From assembly GCA_963691705.1 (NCBI GenBank), contig OY829545.1, positions 32,041,475 to 32,105,474 on the forward strand: a stretch of DNA of 64,000 bases. The letters run 5' to 3'. The stretch's first letter is position 1, and the number at the start of each line of letters is the position of its first letter. Source of the DNA: Viola odorata (lineage: Eukaryota > Streptophyta > Magnoliopsida > Malpighiales > Violaceae). Below are positions 10,140 through 21,289 of the stretch, one piece after another. The notes beneath the pieces were generated by a model, which was not told where the DNA came from, searched no databases, and saw only the letters and a program-made list of their open reading frames with translations. The translations under genes were made by a program, and so were the position numbers.

Positions 10140-11762
10140 CCTCATTTGAAAAGATTCACCATCGAATCCATTTCTTTAAGCTCCTCGTCTCCTGCATGGA
10201 AAAGGATCAAGTCATTAATGTGAAATGAATTACTAATAGACCCATACTCACTTGGTAAATCAAGGACATACGCGTTGTCATTGATTCGGTGAAGAATATC
10301 AAAGGGATCATTGCCTCTTGTACTTTATTTTCCTTGACATTGGTGAGTGAAGTGATCCTTGTGCCAATGTAGCCACACACATTTCCCCGACTCAAAGGAT
10401 GTAGGCGTCTTTCCCTTGTTGTGCTTGTTGATCTCACGGTTGTTCATACTTTCAATGTTCTTACGCAAAGTTCATGTATTTTCTTTACCTTCGTTCTCTT
10501 GGTCACGCCATCTACACACTTCAAAATACTCAAGGGAAAAGGTAAGAGGTCAAGAGGGATTAGGGGTTGAAACCCGTACACCACCTCAAAGGGGGAAAAA
10601 CCAATAGAAGAATGATAAGTATGGTTATAGGCAAATTCGATAAAAGTAATACTTTCTTCCCATTTAGTACCATATTTATCAACCACAATTCGAAGTAGTC
10701 ACCCTAATGTTCTATTCATAACCTCCGTTTGTCCATCCGTTTGGGGATGACAAGTAGTAGAGAAAAGAAGCTTAGTGCCTAACTTCACCCAAAGGGTACG
10801 CGAAAGGTGACTTAAAAATTTGGTATCACGGTCACTAACAATACTATTGGGCATGCCATGTAAACGAACTACATTGTGAAAGAACAAGTGTGCAATGCGA
10901 ATGACATCATGTGTTTTTGCACAAGGAATAAAATGTGCCATTTTGGAAAATTGATCAACAACCACAAAAATAGAATCATTCGCATGCTTAGATCTTGGTA
11001 ATTCTAGGACAAAATCCATGGATAAATCAACCCACGAGTGGTCAGCAACGGGAAGAGGCATATACGATGCATGATTCATGGAAGTGGATTTTGCCTTCTT
11101 ACACACAATGCAACGATTAATCACTTTGGCCAAGTCAATTTTTATTTTAAGTCAAAAAAAGTGTCTTAAGTGCATGCAAAGTTTTTGTGATTCCAAAATG
11201 TCCATTCAACCCTCCACAATGTGCTTCTAAAATAAGCAATTCTCCAACGCTAGACCTAGGAATGCAAAGTCTATTATGCTTAAATAAAAAATTATCATGC
11301 TTGATAAAATGCAAATGAGGACCTTTTGTGCATGCCAAATATATATTACAAAAATCCTCATCTTTCTCATACAATTCAATCAAATGTGAAAAACTAAAAA
11401 TTTGAGCATTTAGATTAGTGAGGAGTACGTACATCCTAGAAAGGGAGTCAGCCATAATTTTTTCTTTCCCTTGCTTGTATTTAATTGTGTAAGGAAAAGC
11501 CTCAATGAACTCCATCCATTTGGCGTGCCTTTTGTTGAGCTTCGCTTGTCCTTGGAGGAATTATAAGCTCAAATGATGTGGATAACAAATTGGTTTGGCA
11601 AGAGGTAATGCCCCCACACCATAAGGGCTCTCACAAGTGCATAAAGCTCTCAGTCGTATGTGGAGCAATTGAGTTGTGCACGATTTAGCTTCTCACTAAA
11701 ATAAGCAATAGGGTGTTGATAACTTCTTGGTTTCACTTTTGATGTTGAAGCCGTGAGTCGAA
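10140..11762 (-). pseudogene. Ty3/gypsy chromovirus RNase H and integrase fragment
   Basis: Read on the minus strand, the order is: RNase H (HPIAYFSEKLNRAQLNCSTY, with ELYALVRAL after a stop); then EFIEAFPYTIKYKQGKEKI and ADSLSR; the integrase zinc region with GHFGITKT; the integrase core ([17 protein letters not shown] first Asp, [10 protein letters not shown] second Asp, [16 protein letters not shown] with the Glu); and the C-terminal part (AYNHTYHSSIGFSPFEVVYG). The tail includes RINDNAYVLDLPSEYG in a shifted frame. gag, protease and reverse transcriptase are absent. The upstream edge abuts another LTR at 11763. The style fits the CRM/Reina/Tekay chromoviruses; I do not separate these here. 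Stops and frameshifts make it non-functional. Confidence 0.8.
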
Positions 11763-12396
11763 TGGAGGAAAGGATCTAGTCTTCTTTGAGATGAGGTAAA
11801 CGCTAGGATAGTTGATGGATTGATGGACGGATTCAGATGTGTAATGAGTAATAAGGCAACGACAATAAGTGGAGGAAAAGTAGAGATGTATTTAGGAAAA
11901 TGCTTATAATAAACTTGAAGTCGAGTAACTTACAAGGATCTCAAATCACACCTATCCCTACTTGATCATGAAAGATCAATCCGACAGGCGTTGATTAGAT
12001 GAACAAAAACCAGTTTGAAGAACCCTAATTTACTAAGCTAACTAATTGGTCTTTAAGGAGATTTACTCACAAAATCAAAGACAAAGGTATAAATGAGGCT
12101 AAGTCCTACAATTTATACCTAGGCGTTATTACATGTGGAAAATTCACTACTACCCTTAACAAAGGGGGCTTGACCGGCGGGCTTTAGTGATGGGCTTGGC
12201 TTGGCCTTTGGGAAAGCTAGCGCAAGGCTTTCGGAAGGCCTTCATGGGACGCTAGGGTTGGCACGCCTTGTACGCTAGGCCTCACGCGGAAATCCTCATG
12301 GCTTGCGAGGGTTTGGTGAGTGCTTCTTCATGGCTGGCGTGGCCCACCCGTGAGGCCACCTCAAGGCTCCGAGTGAGAGTCTTCGAGCTCGTATCA
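11763..12396 (-). repeat. 3' LTR of a second minus-strand chromovirus
   Basis: On the minus strand the purine tract GAAGAGGGAGGGGA is followed by TGATACGAGCTCG at 12396. A TATA box TATAAAT lies at 12117-12111, and the LTR ends near 11763 (TAGATCCTTTCCTCCA). Its last bases resemble sequence near 5580. U3 has repeated CGCTAGG motifs but no clean palindrome array. Confidence 0.55.
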
Positions 12397-13600
12397 TCCC
12401 CTCCCTCTTCAAGTGGATTCGACCTCGAATCTGCACACTCCTTTCTCGTGTGCTTGCTATCCATAGTACCTACAAAGGAATGACACGAATCAACAAGATT
12501 GAATGTAGGGTGAAAATAACGAATGGGAAGCACAAGATTAAAGTGTGAGGCTATGTCTGTAGACTAAAAAAGGAAAGGATCCTTCTCCCATGGGCGTAGA
12601 ATAGCCTTGTGGTTGACCGGAGTTGATTGCGTTCCCGTTGGCACCAACTCGTTACCTAGCAAAAGAGAGGAGATAATACTAGAGGAAAAGGTGTTAGGGT
12701 TAGTGAAATCAAGAAAAAGGATCCTTAAATCGTCCAAGGGGGCACGATTTAGGGAAAGATCCATCAAGCCTCGCCACACTCCTTATGGCACACAAACTCA
12801 CTTTTTTCTTTCCTAATTGCTCACACTTTTGACCAGTAAGCTCACCACTCACAATTTTCACTCCTCTCGGCGCATGCTCACTCTTTTATGCCCGTTCTTT
12901 TTCTCAGTCACACACCTCACATTTTTCTCTCCTCTCGGCGCATGCTCACTTATTTCATGCATGTTCTTTTCCGCACTCACATTAAGTAAGTTTATATTAT
13001 CCCGTAACTTAAAAAATGACTCCTTAAGAGTTTTAATAAATTTTAAATAAAATAACATTTTACTATTCTTAAATAGTTTGTACATTGTGTCATTTCTTTA
13101 ACAAAATATTCTTAATTTATATCGGTCAAATTTATTTAATATAAAAAGAGAGTATTTTAATCTACGACAAATTATAAAATATTACTCCCTCCGTCTAAAT
13201 ATATTAGACGCGGGCCCACTAATCACTCTTTTTCACTCCACACCACTCAAGTTTGTTATCCATAACCGTGGGGAGCACAAATGCGACGCAAGCTTTTGAA
13301 AGATTAACTTGGTCTTCGTGGACTTGCGAAGGAGGCAAGGGAGGAATAAGGAACTTGCTGCCCAAGTGCTCTAACTTGTACGTGTTGAGGAACCCATCAT
13401 AGACAACCCGCTTGTCAAACTTCCACAGTCTTCCAAGAAGTAAGTGGCTAGAATTCATTGGAGCTACATCACAAGTCCGTTCATCCTCGTATACACCAAT
13501 GGAAAAAGGAATGATCACTTGCCTAGTCACACTAATGGAACTCCCATCATTGAACCAATTCATCACATAAGGGTGAGGGGTGGTTTAGGGTAGACATTTT
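12397..13600 (-). pseudogene. Chromovirus derivative: protease region, linker and polyprotein tail, no RT or integrase
   Basis: From right to left on the minus strand: a retropepsin C-terminal region (NWFNDGSSISVTRQVIIPFS, then SSHLLLGRLWKFDKR, then VYDGFLNTYKL) from about 13590 to 13219. Next comes a basic linker containing EKKNGHKRVSMRREE near 12870 and FTNPNTFSSSIISS near 12700. Last is the polyprotein tail DSRSNPLEEGGDDTSS (about 12430-12385), which runs into the LTR. Reverse transcriptase, RNase H and integrase are missing between linker and tail. A single Stowaway-like end (CTCCCTCCGTCTAAATA at about 13186) interrupts the piece. The same gag-protease/tail architecture without RT recurs at 26.4-29.5 kb. 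Confidence 0.65.
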
Positions 13601-13602
13601 GA

Positions 13603-14190
13603 GTGAATTTTACCGAGACTAACGGTATACCGCCAAGCCCAGACCAGAAATGCGTAGTTGGCCAATTTAAGGGCTTTTTGAGCTTATTTTGTGTAATAGT
13701 ATAAATAGCTACTTCTCTTCTTATTTTAAACAGTTTATGTTGAGTGTTTATTACTTGAGTTAGAGATTACTCCTCCCTCTAAACACATGTAAACTCACCT
13801 TGTAAGAATTAGGTTTGAAGACACCTTGATTCTTTGCAAGTAAAATGTCTTCTTATTGTGTAGCTTGTTACTACTTCATATTTATGAGCATTTAAGTGAG
13901 TGAATGAGTGTTTGTGTTTGTTGTAATATTGAGAATATTGTACCCGCATATTCAAGTTATTCATCAAGCATATCTCAAGCATTCAATCAATCGTTGTTCA
14001 AGTCTCTATCTCTCATCTCCTCCACCTTTCATCCGGGTAATTTCGTTTATTATTTCCACTGCGTGTTTCCATCCTTTCCTCCATATCTTCTTGTGTATTT
14101 GTTGTTGTGTTTCGTGTGATAAACTCAAAGCTAAATCCTTCCCAACTACTTCACGTTTTAGCTTGCAAATGACAAGTCGGACCGTGTTGT
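13603..14190 (+). repeat. LTR-like segment of a chromovirus, plus orientation
   Basis: A TATA-like motif TATAAATAGC lies near 13700. Downstream text such as GTTAGAGATTACTCCTCCCT matches the R/U5 regions of the LTRs at 9.5 kb and 59.6 kb. A single palindrome, CGGTATACCG inside CTAACGGTATACCGCC, lies near 13620. It ends near GTGTTGTATCA at 14190. It directly abuts the minus-strand protease fragment, so the junction is secondary. The open frame at 13908-14390 crosses it and is not a gene. Confidence 0.45.
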
Positions 14191-14569
14191 ATCAGGACGT
14201 CCATAACCGAGCAAGCCGAGGCGACGGAGGACCAATGCATGCTAAAGGGACTCACGGACAAGAGGCCAATAGGGCACTTATGGGTGAAAACGCCGATGGG
14301 ACAGGTAGAGCTCAAGTCCGAAGTGAGGGACTTAATGTGGGAGTCACTAAGAAAGAACATCACTTGTCTTGTGCGATGAGACAGGAGTGAGCCAGGGTCG
14401 AGAGACGCTGCCAACGAAGTGCCAAGGGGCGACACTACCACAAGGGCATGAGGCCCAAGCAAGGCGGCAGGATGTGGTAAGACAAGCGTCTACCGAGGGA
14501 CATTTGGAGCATGCCACGGCGACGAGGGCATCGCTGTCATAGGTGGGGGAGTTTGTCATGCCACGAGTC

Positions 14570-14961
14570 TGTTAGATGCGGCCACAAAGGCCTATGTCTA
14601 CCCACAAACGTCCTAATTCTTGTAGGACTTGGATTATAGGCGCTAGAAGGTGGAAGCCGTGTAGGAGTCTTCTAGACTTGTCATACATGTATTAGGAGTT
14701 TGAAGTCGAGTAGGGCTAGGAAATTGTAACCGAGTAGGATTCTAAGAGAGTTTAGAATGCTTCCATGGGGAGGCGATTGTGTATAAATAGGGGCGGAGTC
14801 CCACTTGTACGTGTAGCCAAGTTCTTAGAGCAAACTTGAAGAGTCAAGTATTTGTGACTAAGTCTTGAGTGCAATTATGAATACATAAGCGTTCTTCTCG
14901 AAGCCATCTCGTGTGCATTCCTTTCTGAGTTCTTTTCTCTTTAGCTTTACTTGTGCTAACA
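14570..14961 (+). repeat. 3' LTR of the nested LTR element
   Basis: It begins TGTTAGATGCGGCC and ends GTGCTAACA, so the outer six bases TGTTAG and CTAACA are perfect complements. A promoter TATAAATAGGGG lies near 14779. It shares about 200 bp with the partial copy at 9009-9208, which stops before the TATA box. Confidence 0.7.
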
Positions 14962-15434
14962 TCACCCTAAACTTTGTAGCTTGGTCTGTTCATAGGCTGA
15001 CTTAGCGAGCAAGAAGGCGAGCTAGCTAAGTGTCACACGGGTCAATTGTTGAGCATAATTTTTATCCCGTGAAAAATGAATGGGCTAGGTCCGCTAAATT
15101 TTAGACCCGGCCTGACCCAATCTGTTAATGTAAAAGGGTCGGGCCTGAACTCTCAAATTTTAGGCCAGTGGCTTGGCCTAATTTGTACCAATAATTATTC
15201 ATTATATTATATATATGGAGATGCAATCAATAAAGATGAGTTAAAAATTTAATATCATCCTAATGAAAGAGGCAATTTTTCTATCACTGACATGAAGTAT
15301 ATCTCATTCCCTCCGAATCTATGATGAGCACTGTTATAATTTAACAGAAGTCCTAATCTTAGAAAGGCTTCCAAACTGTAGAGTAATTCACTTTCTTCCT
15401 TATAATAAAACAAAAATTAGGAGCAATATCATAC

Positions 15435-15530
15435 CAGAGAGGCAAAAGCAACGCAGCCAAAAGCTAGCGCAAGAGATCTAAGAAGTCGTTTTCCCATTCG
15501 AAATGCCCGCCCACTATCTTCACCATCCTC
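15435..15530 (-). pseudogene. Exon-like 96-nt segment carried by the hAT element
   Basis: On the minus strand an acceptor-like GGCTGTAG precedes, and a donor-like GTATGATATT follows, exactly 96 nt that are open in one frame. The frame reads EDGEDSGRAFRMGKR, then a hydrophobic stretch rich in Leu/Ala (SLALAFGCVAFASL). Composition is less AT-rich than the surroundings. A membrane-associated piece of a host gene captured by the transposon is the simplest reading. I do not recognise the parent gene and cannot rule out chance. Confidence 0.35.
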
Positions 15531-15867
15531 CTACAGCCAAAACATCAAAAAGTATTCAGGGGATTGAATATGTAGTTCAAGCAGGTAAAAGTAGTCAAAA
15601 GTGCATTCCACAAATTACATCCAATATGATGGGAAAATGTATGTGTTGGTGATGCAGGAGGTTCATTGAGGAGGAGTAATCTGCAAAAAAAACAAAAACT
15701 GGGCTAACCCGTAAGGCCCGCGGGCAGCCCGTTTCGTAAGATGATCGAACTTGAGCAATATAAAAGTTGGTCCTCTTAAGGCTTGGTCCATCTCAATTTT
15801 TACCGAATTTGACGAAATTAGACCCGAGCCCGGCTCGGCCCATCCAATTAGCAGGTCTACCTATGAT

Positions 15868-16567
15868 TACTCCCTTTTATATGTAACTAGATTTGTTTTT
15901 GTCACAGTGCAAATTTAGTAAAATGAAAAATTATGAATTTTTTCAAATGCTGTGTTGCTAATTATTTAAATATTATCATTAAATTAAATTAAATATGCAT
16001 TGATAATTGAAAATTAAAAATATTAATACAATTTATTAACCTGAGTTACTATAAACTTTTCTAAAGATTATTAATGGATATATTTTTCTCAAAAATATTG
16101 TAATTGTTGTTGTACTATTATCCACTCCTTCTTTGCGATTATATAGGATCACACACAACAACTAAAATTTAATTATTTTTTTCTTTCAATATTTTGGAGT
16201 TAAAAAGCATATTAGAGTTATTTCTCAAATCTAATAATTAATTATAAAATATTAATTGCTCATTTCAAATAGTAACGCTGGCTCTTTATTCATAATTTTA
16301 TTTTCCATATTTTCTTTAAAATATTAATTGTTATTTATAATTAATAAGGAAAATTTTCTTAAAACTTAACTTTTATGCTAATAAATTGTACTTTAGTATT
16401 TCCCTCCTTCTTTAGTACCATTAAAGGAAAGTTATCTATTTTCTTACTTTTTTATTTTTTTCATTTTCCCAATACTACCATATTTCACTTTTCTTTGAAT
16501 TTTATATACTTTTTTATTTACGTAGTGAATCCTTTAATTGCTAATTACTAATATTTAATGTGTAATA
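15868..16567. other. AT-rich non-coding spacer
   Basis: Strongly AT-rich, with long T and A runs. No reading frame, terminal repeat or domain can be supported. Confidence 0.5.
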
Positions 16568-16797
16568 CTCCCGTCTTTTAATAACTAACACTTTCTTACG
16601 TTTTTTTATTAACTGACGCTTTCTTTTTTTTATCTTTTTCGAAGTATATATTTTGTATAAATGATAAATTATGATGGTGTGGTAATTTGAGTGGAAATTA
16701 GAAAAAAAATAAAATAATATGTAATAAAATAAGATCAAAAATTATATTTTTAATTTTGCTACTATTTCAAAAGTCAGTTTTTAAAAGACAGAGGGTG
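16568..16797. mobile_element. Stowaway-like MITE (230 bp)
   Basis: Left end CTCCCGTCTTTTAATAACT and right end, inward on the minus strand, CACCCTCTGTCTTTTAAAAAC are terminal inverted repeats. TA lies directly outside both ends (16566-16567 and 16798-16799). The internal sequence is AT-rich and non-coding. Confidence 0.65.
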
Positions 16798-16804
16798 TAA
16801 TGAA

Positions 16805-17125
16805 TTGAAAAATAAGGATAAGAAAATTAGGGCTAATGTGGGTGGTTGCTTTCGGGATAATGAGAATTTTTGGTGCGGTGGTTTTGTTGTTAAGCTAGGA
16901 CAGCGCAACGCGTATAGGGCTGAATTTTGGGCGGTCTTGAATGGCGAGCGGGAATCTATTAGGCGAGAATGGAATCGGGTTGATTTTTCGGGTGATTTTT
17001 AGTGGTGTGAGGAGATGTACTCTTTTGGTGCCCCTTTGATCAATGGTGATAGGTGAGGTTTTTTTTTGTTCTCGAATGTTAGGCGATAAACCTTCTCTTT
17101 TTCACAAAAAAAATAAAAATCAAGA
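16805..17125 (+). pseudogene. L1-type LINE 3' fragment with RNase H domain
   Basis: The frame reads RANVGGCFRDNENFWCGGFV, then KLGQRNAYRAEFWAVLNG, which resembles the C-terminal RNase H domain of plant L1-like LINEs. A stop near 17000 is followed by tail-like text and an A-rich end near 17107-17125. Only the last domain remains, as expected of a 5'-truncated insertion. Confidence 0.5.
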
Positions 17126-17312
17126 AGAAAAGTTTTAATATTGTTAATTTTCACGTCTATATTATACCTTTTACTAAACCTTAAATTTATTTTCTATCTT
17201 TTTTATAATTTGGTAGACCTAAATTTATTTTCATGCATCAAATGTTATATGAAAGTTATCAATATTTATTTTTCTTAATTTGTTTTTGAGATTTTAATTT
17301 TAGTTTTTTTTT

Positions 17313-17880
17313 GGGGTCAAAAGATAGTAATTTTATAGATAGAAAAAGAAGGGAATTAATTTCTATAGGTGACTAAACGTCTGAAACCAATTCAGAATAA
17401 AGAGATCGGATGACTAAGACTTTTATAATAATACGATAGAATGAATGAATTGAGCCAAACCCAATTTAGAATTAGCACAACTCAAGTTCATAGGCCTTGA
17501 GAAACTACAACCTCTCCAAACTGCTGCAATGTTTCTTTATTAAGAGGGTCTTTTTGTTATAATCAATGCTCCATAGGAGGTTTTCATTGTATAAATTTCA
17601 GTAAATTTCAGTCCATGTTAACTTCCAAACTAAACGATCCTCATAACCAGGGCAAGGCAATATAAATTCTAGTTTTGAGGACAACAATGGAATTGCTCAT
17701 CCTCCCATACAAAAAAAGATTTCTCCTCCTTATGAAGTTCCAAATCCAGTCTTGACCATCCCTGAAACCCATACCTGCAGCAGTAACATTAGTGTCAAGG
17801 GTAAGTGAGAAGAGTCTCGGATAAGCGAGAGAGGCACCTGGCCAATCCAAGTGTCAGACAAAAACTTTGTATTCGTTTTT
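17313..17880 (-). pseudogene. 5'-truncated L1-type LINE, second family copy
   Basis: The minus-strand frame 17850 down to 17641 reads IGQVPLSLAYPRLFSL then GFRDGQDWIWNFIRRR, the region just after the reverse transcriptase in plant LINE ORF2. The 3' end, CTATCTATAAAATTACTATC then TTTTGACC, matches the 3' end of the large LINE at 37736 closely. It is followed on the minus strand by an A-run at about 17313-17302. The last conserved peptide before the end (PISLF, then IGFR after a stop) is shared by both copies. Confidence 0.7.
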
Positions 17881-18312
17881 TTTCTCAAATGTAACAATTT
17901 AATACCAATGTTTTAATTTCCTCATTCGGATCATTCAACTTTTCCCAATCGAACAATTTAACATTTATCCATAAATCTCACTAATTTTCATTAAAATTGT
18001 CAAGCACGCCACATGTGAACATTTAATCCATTTAATTTTGACGCGAAAAAAATAAAAAATGACATATATTCTATTTGTATATATATTTTTTAGTTTATAT
18101 ATCTGTCGCACCCCCTTTTCATTTTTATACGAGCTGGTTCGGAATGGATGCGGAGCATGACAGGATGTCTCGCATAATACAATGAAGTCGTCGCCCTATT
18201 TATTTCTAGGTTTAGGGAAACATAAAGTCATGGCATAAAAATAAAAAGTTAAGGCAAAAAGGGTCTAAACCCGAGAACAAAAGTTCGGGGTCGTATTATG
18301 GACTCGGGAAGG
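17881..18312. other. Spacer ending in a likely retrotransposon target motif
   Basis: AT-rich to about 18110, then moderately GC text ending GACTCGGGAAGGTGTTAG. The complementary partner of this end, GTTAGGCACCCGAGTC, occurs at 30645 on the other side of the chromovirus. This suggests 17.9-18.3 kb and 30.65-32 kb were once one older repeat that the element entered. No gene seen. Confidence 0.4.
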
Positions 18313-19217
18313 TGTTAGTGATGCGAATCCTATTATGCAATCTATAACTCGCGAGAGGAAAAAGCAAGTGAAGCTGGCCAGATTGGTGCGCGCGGAGCAA
18401 CGAGCTTCAGGCGAAGATTTCCAGATTGGTCTGGACGTTATCACGCCCAACCGATACGATCCTAGTTGCGTAGGATGCGTAACACGTATTTGATCTAGTT
18501 CGAAGGCTTGGATTTCACGTGGAAGATAGATAACTCAACGAGATGAGTTAGACTCAAGCAAGAGACTTGCCTTGCTTAATCTAAATCGATACAAGTGAGG
18601 GTCTTGATTCGTAGGTTAGGCTTAGACTCACACCTAGGAGAAAGCTACCTAAGGGAAACGCAATCAATGAGGTCGAAACTTCAGGTCTTGATTCGTAGGT
18701 TAGGCTCACAATCAGAATCGTTTGGCTCTATTTTGGGCGTGATCACGTCGAGGTTGGGCATGATCACGCCCAAAACAGAGCCAAGCGATTCTGGACGCAG
18801 GCCAGGACGTGATCACGCCTAGCCTCGGCGTGATTACGCCCAAAATAGGAGCGTGGATAAATTGGAGCAGAGCCACGATGTAATCACGCCCAGCCTCGGC
18901 GTGATCACGCCAAAAACAGAAGCAGACACGGAGGCGCAGACTGGCTGCAGCGTCATCACGCCCAGCCTCGGCATGATGACGCCAAAAATAGAAGGGATGC
19001 CTCACGCTGGACGAAGACCGACGTCATCACGCCCTCAATTTCCAATTTTGTGCGTCCAAGAAGAAGAGTCCAGTTTTGTGCCGAGAAAAAGGAATTTCAA
19101 GACCTTTTTATTAAAACCATTACTCCTTTTATTTATTACTTAAATAGCTGAATTTATTTTATAATTATTTTAAGTAATTACTTAATTAAGAGTTTAAATA
19201 GAATTAGGTTTTCTAAG
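18313..19217 (+). repeat. Rearranged 5' LTR of chromovirus derivative G2
   Basis: 18313-18450 matches the first 137 bp of the 3' LTR (TGATGCGAATCC start). 18451-18741 is an inverted piece of the LTR end (GATACGATCCTAGTTGCG). From 18742 to 19217 the LTR runs in plus orientation through the palindrome array to TAAGGATTCAGGG, where it stops before the TATA region. At 19218 Athila A1 sequence begins. Compare the intact copy at 29498-30506. Confidence 0.65.
18735..19030. repeat. Nine palindromes, paired, 71-bp period (GATC dyads), left LTR copy
   Basis: Dyads centre at about 18742.5, 18763.5, 18812.5, 18833.5, 18883.5, 18904.5, 18955.5, 18976.5 and 19025.5, giving spacings 21, 49, 21, 50, 21, 51, 21, 49. 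The core is GGCGTGATCACGCC with variants such as CATGATCACG and CGTGATTACG. The first pair is flanked by complementary text (GCGATTCT and AGAATCGT), making a palindrome of about 80 bp. The tenth dyad seen in the right LTR is absent here. Confidence 0.85.
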
Positions 19218-19390
19218 TAAGGATTCAGGGTGCATCGCATTGTCCTTAATGCGGGAAGGGCACACACAGAAGTTCAACGAAAATTAAAATAAGTACAGTA
19301 AAAAATAAAATAAAATAAAGCATGTGGAAATGATTTTGGCCCTCCTCGAGGGCATGAAAGAAAAATTGTTCGGGGGGGAGGGGGGGATCA

Positions 19391-21289
19391 TTAGGGTGGG
19401 AGCTTGCTCCTGGCCACTTCAGTCCTCAAAGCCTGAAGTTTCGTGAGCACAGCTTGGAGAAGACGCTCGATCCTGAGGATCGGCTGGGAAGATGGATCAG
19501 ATGGCTTGCTTGCTTGATAGACATCGGGGGCACGATTTGAATCTTCTGCTTTGGCACGAGCGGCGTCAGGGAGTCGGGACCTCGAAGTATCTAGATATCT
19601 GAAATCACCTCCAAGCTTCGTGCCAAAAACCTTCTCTGTCGAGGGCGTGCTTCCTATGGAAAACCTTAAAATACCATGTGAGATACATAAATGCCCTATA
19701 CCGTCGAGGGTACGGGGGTCTAAATCTTTGAATGCAAGTGGCTCACTAAGGCCAGAAGAGGTCAAATCAATATTATGCAAGTTCATAGCAAGGAGAGCAA
19801 TGAGAGATCCTAAAATGGGGCCTCGAGAACCGTTTTGAACATGAATGAAAGCAGAAGCAATCCTAAATCCTAAATTCACCCTACGCTTACTTTTCATGCA
19901 CCAAAGAAGAAAAAGTTCTTGCAAATTTAACTGGCCTCAAGAGCCAAATCTAGCAGCAAAGGTAAGGGCAAGAAAATGATGCAAAATTCTAAGGGCAGGA
20001 TCCAAAATTTCATGCGCTTTAGAGAATTTAGGGTTGAATTTAGCACTGGGGTTCTCAGTCAGTTCACGAAAAGCCACATCGGCATCAAACACAGCAGGAA
20101 TAACAGTAAGGGTATTCTTATAAGCACTAGATTTTAAGCCATCAGGGGTGACAAAATTGAGCATGCAGTTGAACTCATTAAGCGAAAGCTTGGACCACTT
20201 TTTTGCTAACTGAAAATTAATCAATCCAGGGGCAAAAAGGTTCGGTCCACTTTTGCCCTTAGGCCTAAAGTGGCCCGAAGCTACCCAAAAAGTAGTGAAC
20301 AACTCAAGTGAGAGCTCGACATAGGTCGGGTGTTCTAGAAAGAACAGGGGTTCCTAACCTATGTTGCCTACGAGCTCTCAGACTCGAGATTCGAGTCCCA
20401 TCTTTCTTAAAAATTCCAGATCCAGGCGCGTACAAGGGCTAACACCTATGGAGTTCATAACATGCAACTTATCCAAGGAGGGTTTATCATTAAAAGATAA
20501 CCAAGCATGGGGGTTTGAAAGGTTAGAGACAACCTAGATGGAAGACATCCGCGGGGTAAAGGCAGGGATTGGTGTCGAGCCCTCGACGTTTGAACTGTCG
20601 TCTTGCCCACGACGAGCTCTCTTTGATGCAGTGGGCTTGCTCTGAACCTTTGAGGAAGATGTGGCCTTCCTCTTCCTTTCTGTTGGCATCTCAGGCTCAG
20701 CTGGTTGCTCCTTCCTGGCCGGAGTCTTGGATTTCCCTTTTGCAGCTGCCTTATTCGCCGCTGTCTCCTTCTCTTTGGCCCTTTTCTCAGCTTCAGCGTT
20801 CTGGGTTGCTTCCTTCTCAGCCTTCTCTTTCTCAGCCTTCTCTTTCTCCACATCGACATCCTCTTCTTCTTCCATGGCGTCATTTTTTCCAGATCCTTCT
20901 TCTTCGCCAGCGGCGGTCTGTTCGACTTCTTCCTCCTCCATTCTGGCAGGCGCCTCATCCTCGTGGGCCTCTTCCACTTAGAGTTGCTTCTTGGCCGGTG
21001 GCGAGGGCTTTTCCACCTTAGGCATTTTGGGTGTGGCCTTCCTGGAAATTCGTCTGGATCTAGTCATCCCAGAGGTCGCTGAAACAGAGTCGATTATTTC
21101 TAGCTCGTCCTCCAACTGGTTAGCTGCGTCGGAGTTAGGAACAAGTTCGGTGGTCGGAGGTATTTTTGGTGATGGAGGGTTTTCGTTGTCGGGGCCTAGG
21201 CTTAGTGATTTGGGTATGGAGTCACGGGTAGTAGCGGATGATTCGGGCTCTTGAACCTTGCTCTTATGAGCTACTCGTTTGATAGTCAT
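19391..21289 (-). pseudogene. Athila extra ORF in the env position (A1)
   Basis: Start chosen at 21289 (MTIKRVAHKSK), after an AT-rich leader and without an earlier convincing Met. Region 1 is Pro/Ser-rich with acidic patches. Region 2 is a long Glu/Lys/Ala-rich, probably coiled-coil segment (20950-20750) followed by a basic TERKRKATSSSK and SKRARRG stretch that could be a nuclear signal. Region 3 is globular, with FLEHPTYVELSLELFTTF, NLQELFLLWCMKSKRRVN and GSRGPILGSLIALLAMNLHN, resembling the Athila ORF-1 family. In-frame stops lie at 20978-20980 and 20534-20536 and more occur near 20310-20450. No signal peptide and only one weakly hydrophobic segment, so an envelope role is not supported. 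The A2 copy at 49.6 kb is the closest relative here. Confidence 0.6.

Larger units (their letters stand above)
9009..14961 (+). mobile_element. LTR retrotransposon nested in the hAT element
   Basis: Two same-orientation LTR copies bracket this interval: a partial 5' copy at 9009-9208 and a full copy at 14570-14961. The shared text includes AGGAGTCTTCTAGACTTGTC and GAATGCTTCCATGGGGAGG. The flanks TGACC (left) and TCACC (right) are a plausible diverged 5-bp duplication. A purine tract (AGGTGGGGGAG) lies just upstream of the 3' LTR. The interior between 9209 and about 14190 is occupied by chromovirus material of both orientations. From 14190 to 14552 there is G/A-rich internal sequence without a recognisable domain. 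No gag or pol belongs clearly to this element. Confidence 0.6.
8916..15859. mobile_element. hAT-type transposon (6.9 kb with insertions), 8-bp target duplication
   Basis: Left end TAGACCTACTAATTGAACGG at 8916 and right end, read inward on the minus strand, TAGACCTGCTAATTGGATGG at 15859 are near-identical terminal inverted repeats. Both run into G/C-rich GGGCCG and CCCGAGC subterminal motifs. The octamer CCTATGAT flanks both sides (8908-8915 and 15860-15867). The own body is small: 8916-9008 and about 14962-15859. The rest is a nested LTR element. No hAT transposase is visible, so the copy is non-autonomous. The right body carries an exon-like segment at 15435-15530. Confidence 0.8.

Noticed and set aside
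13183..13250. Second complete Stowaway MITE
   Set aside because: Only one terminus (CTCCCTCCGTCTAAATA) is present; no partner end with TA was found.
13908..14390. 160-codon plus-strand frame
   Set aside because: It crosses the end of an LTR-like segment into internal retroelement sequence and has no recognisable domain.
18853..19143. Protein with repeated VITPSLGVITPK motif
   Set aside because: It is the translation of the palindrome array in the LTR; the periodicity comes from the DNA repeat.
20569..21254. Plus-strand frames opposite the Athila extra ORF
   Set aside because: They are shadows of the minus-strand coding sequence, caused by its Glu/Lys-rich composition.
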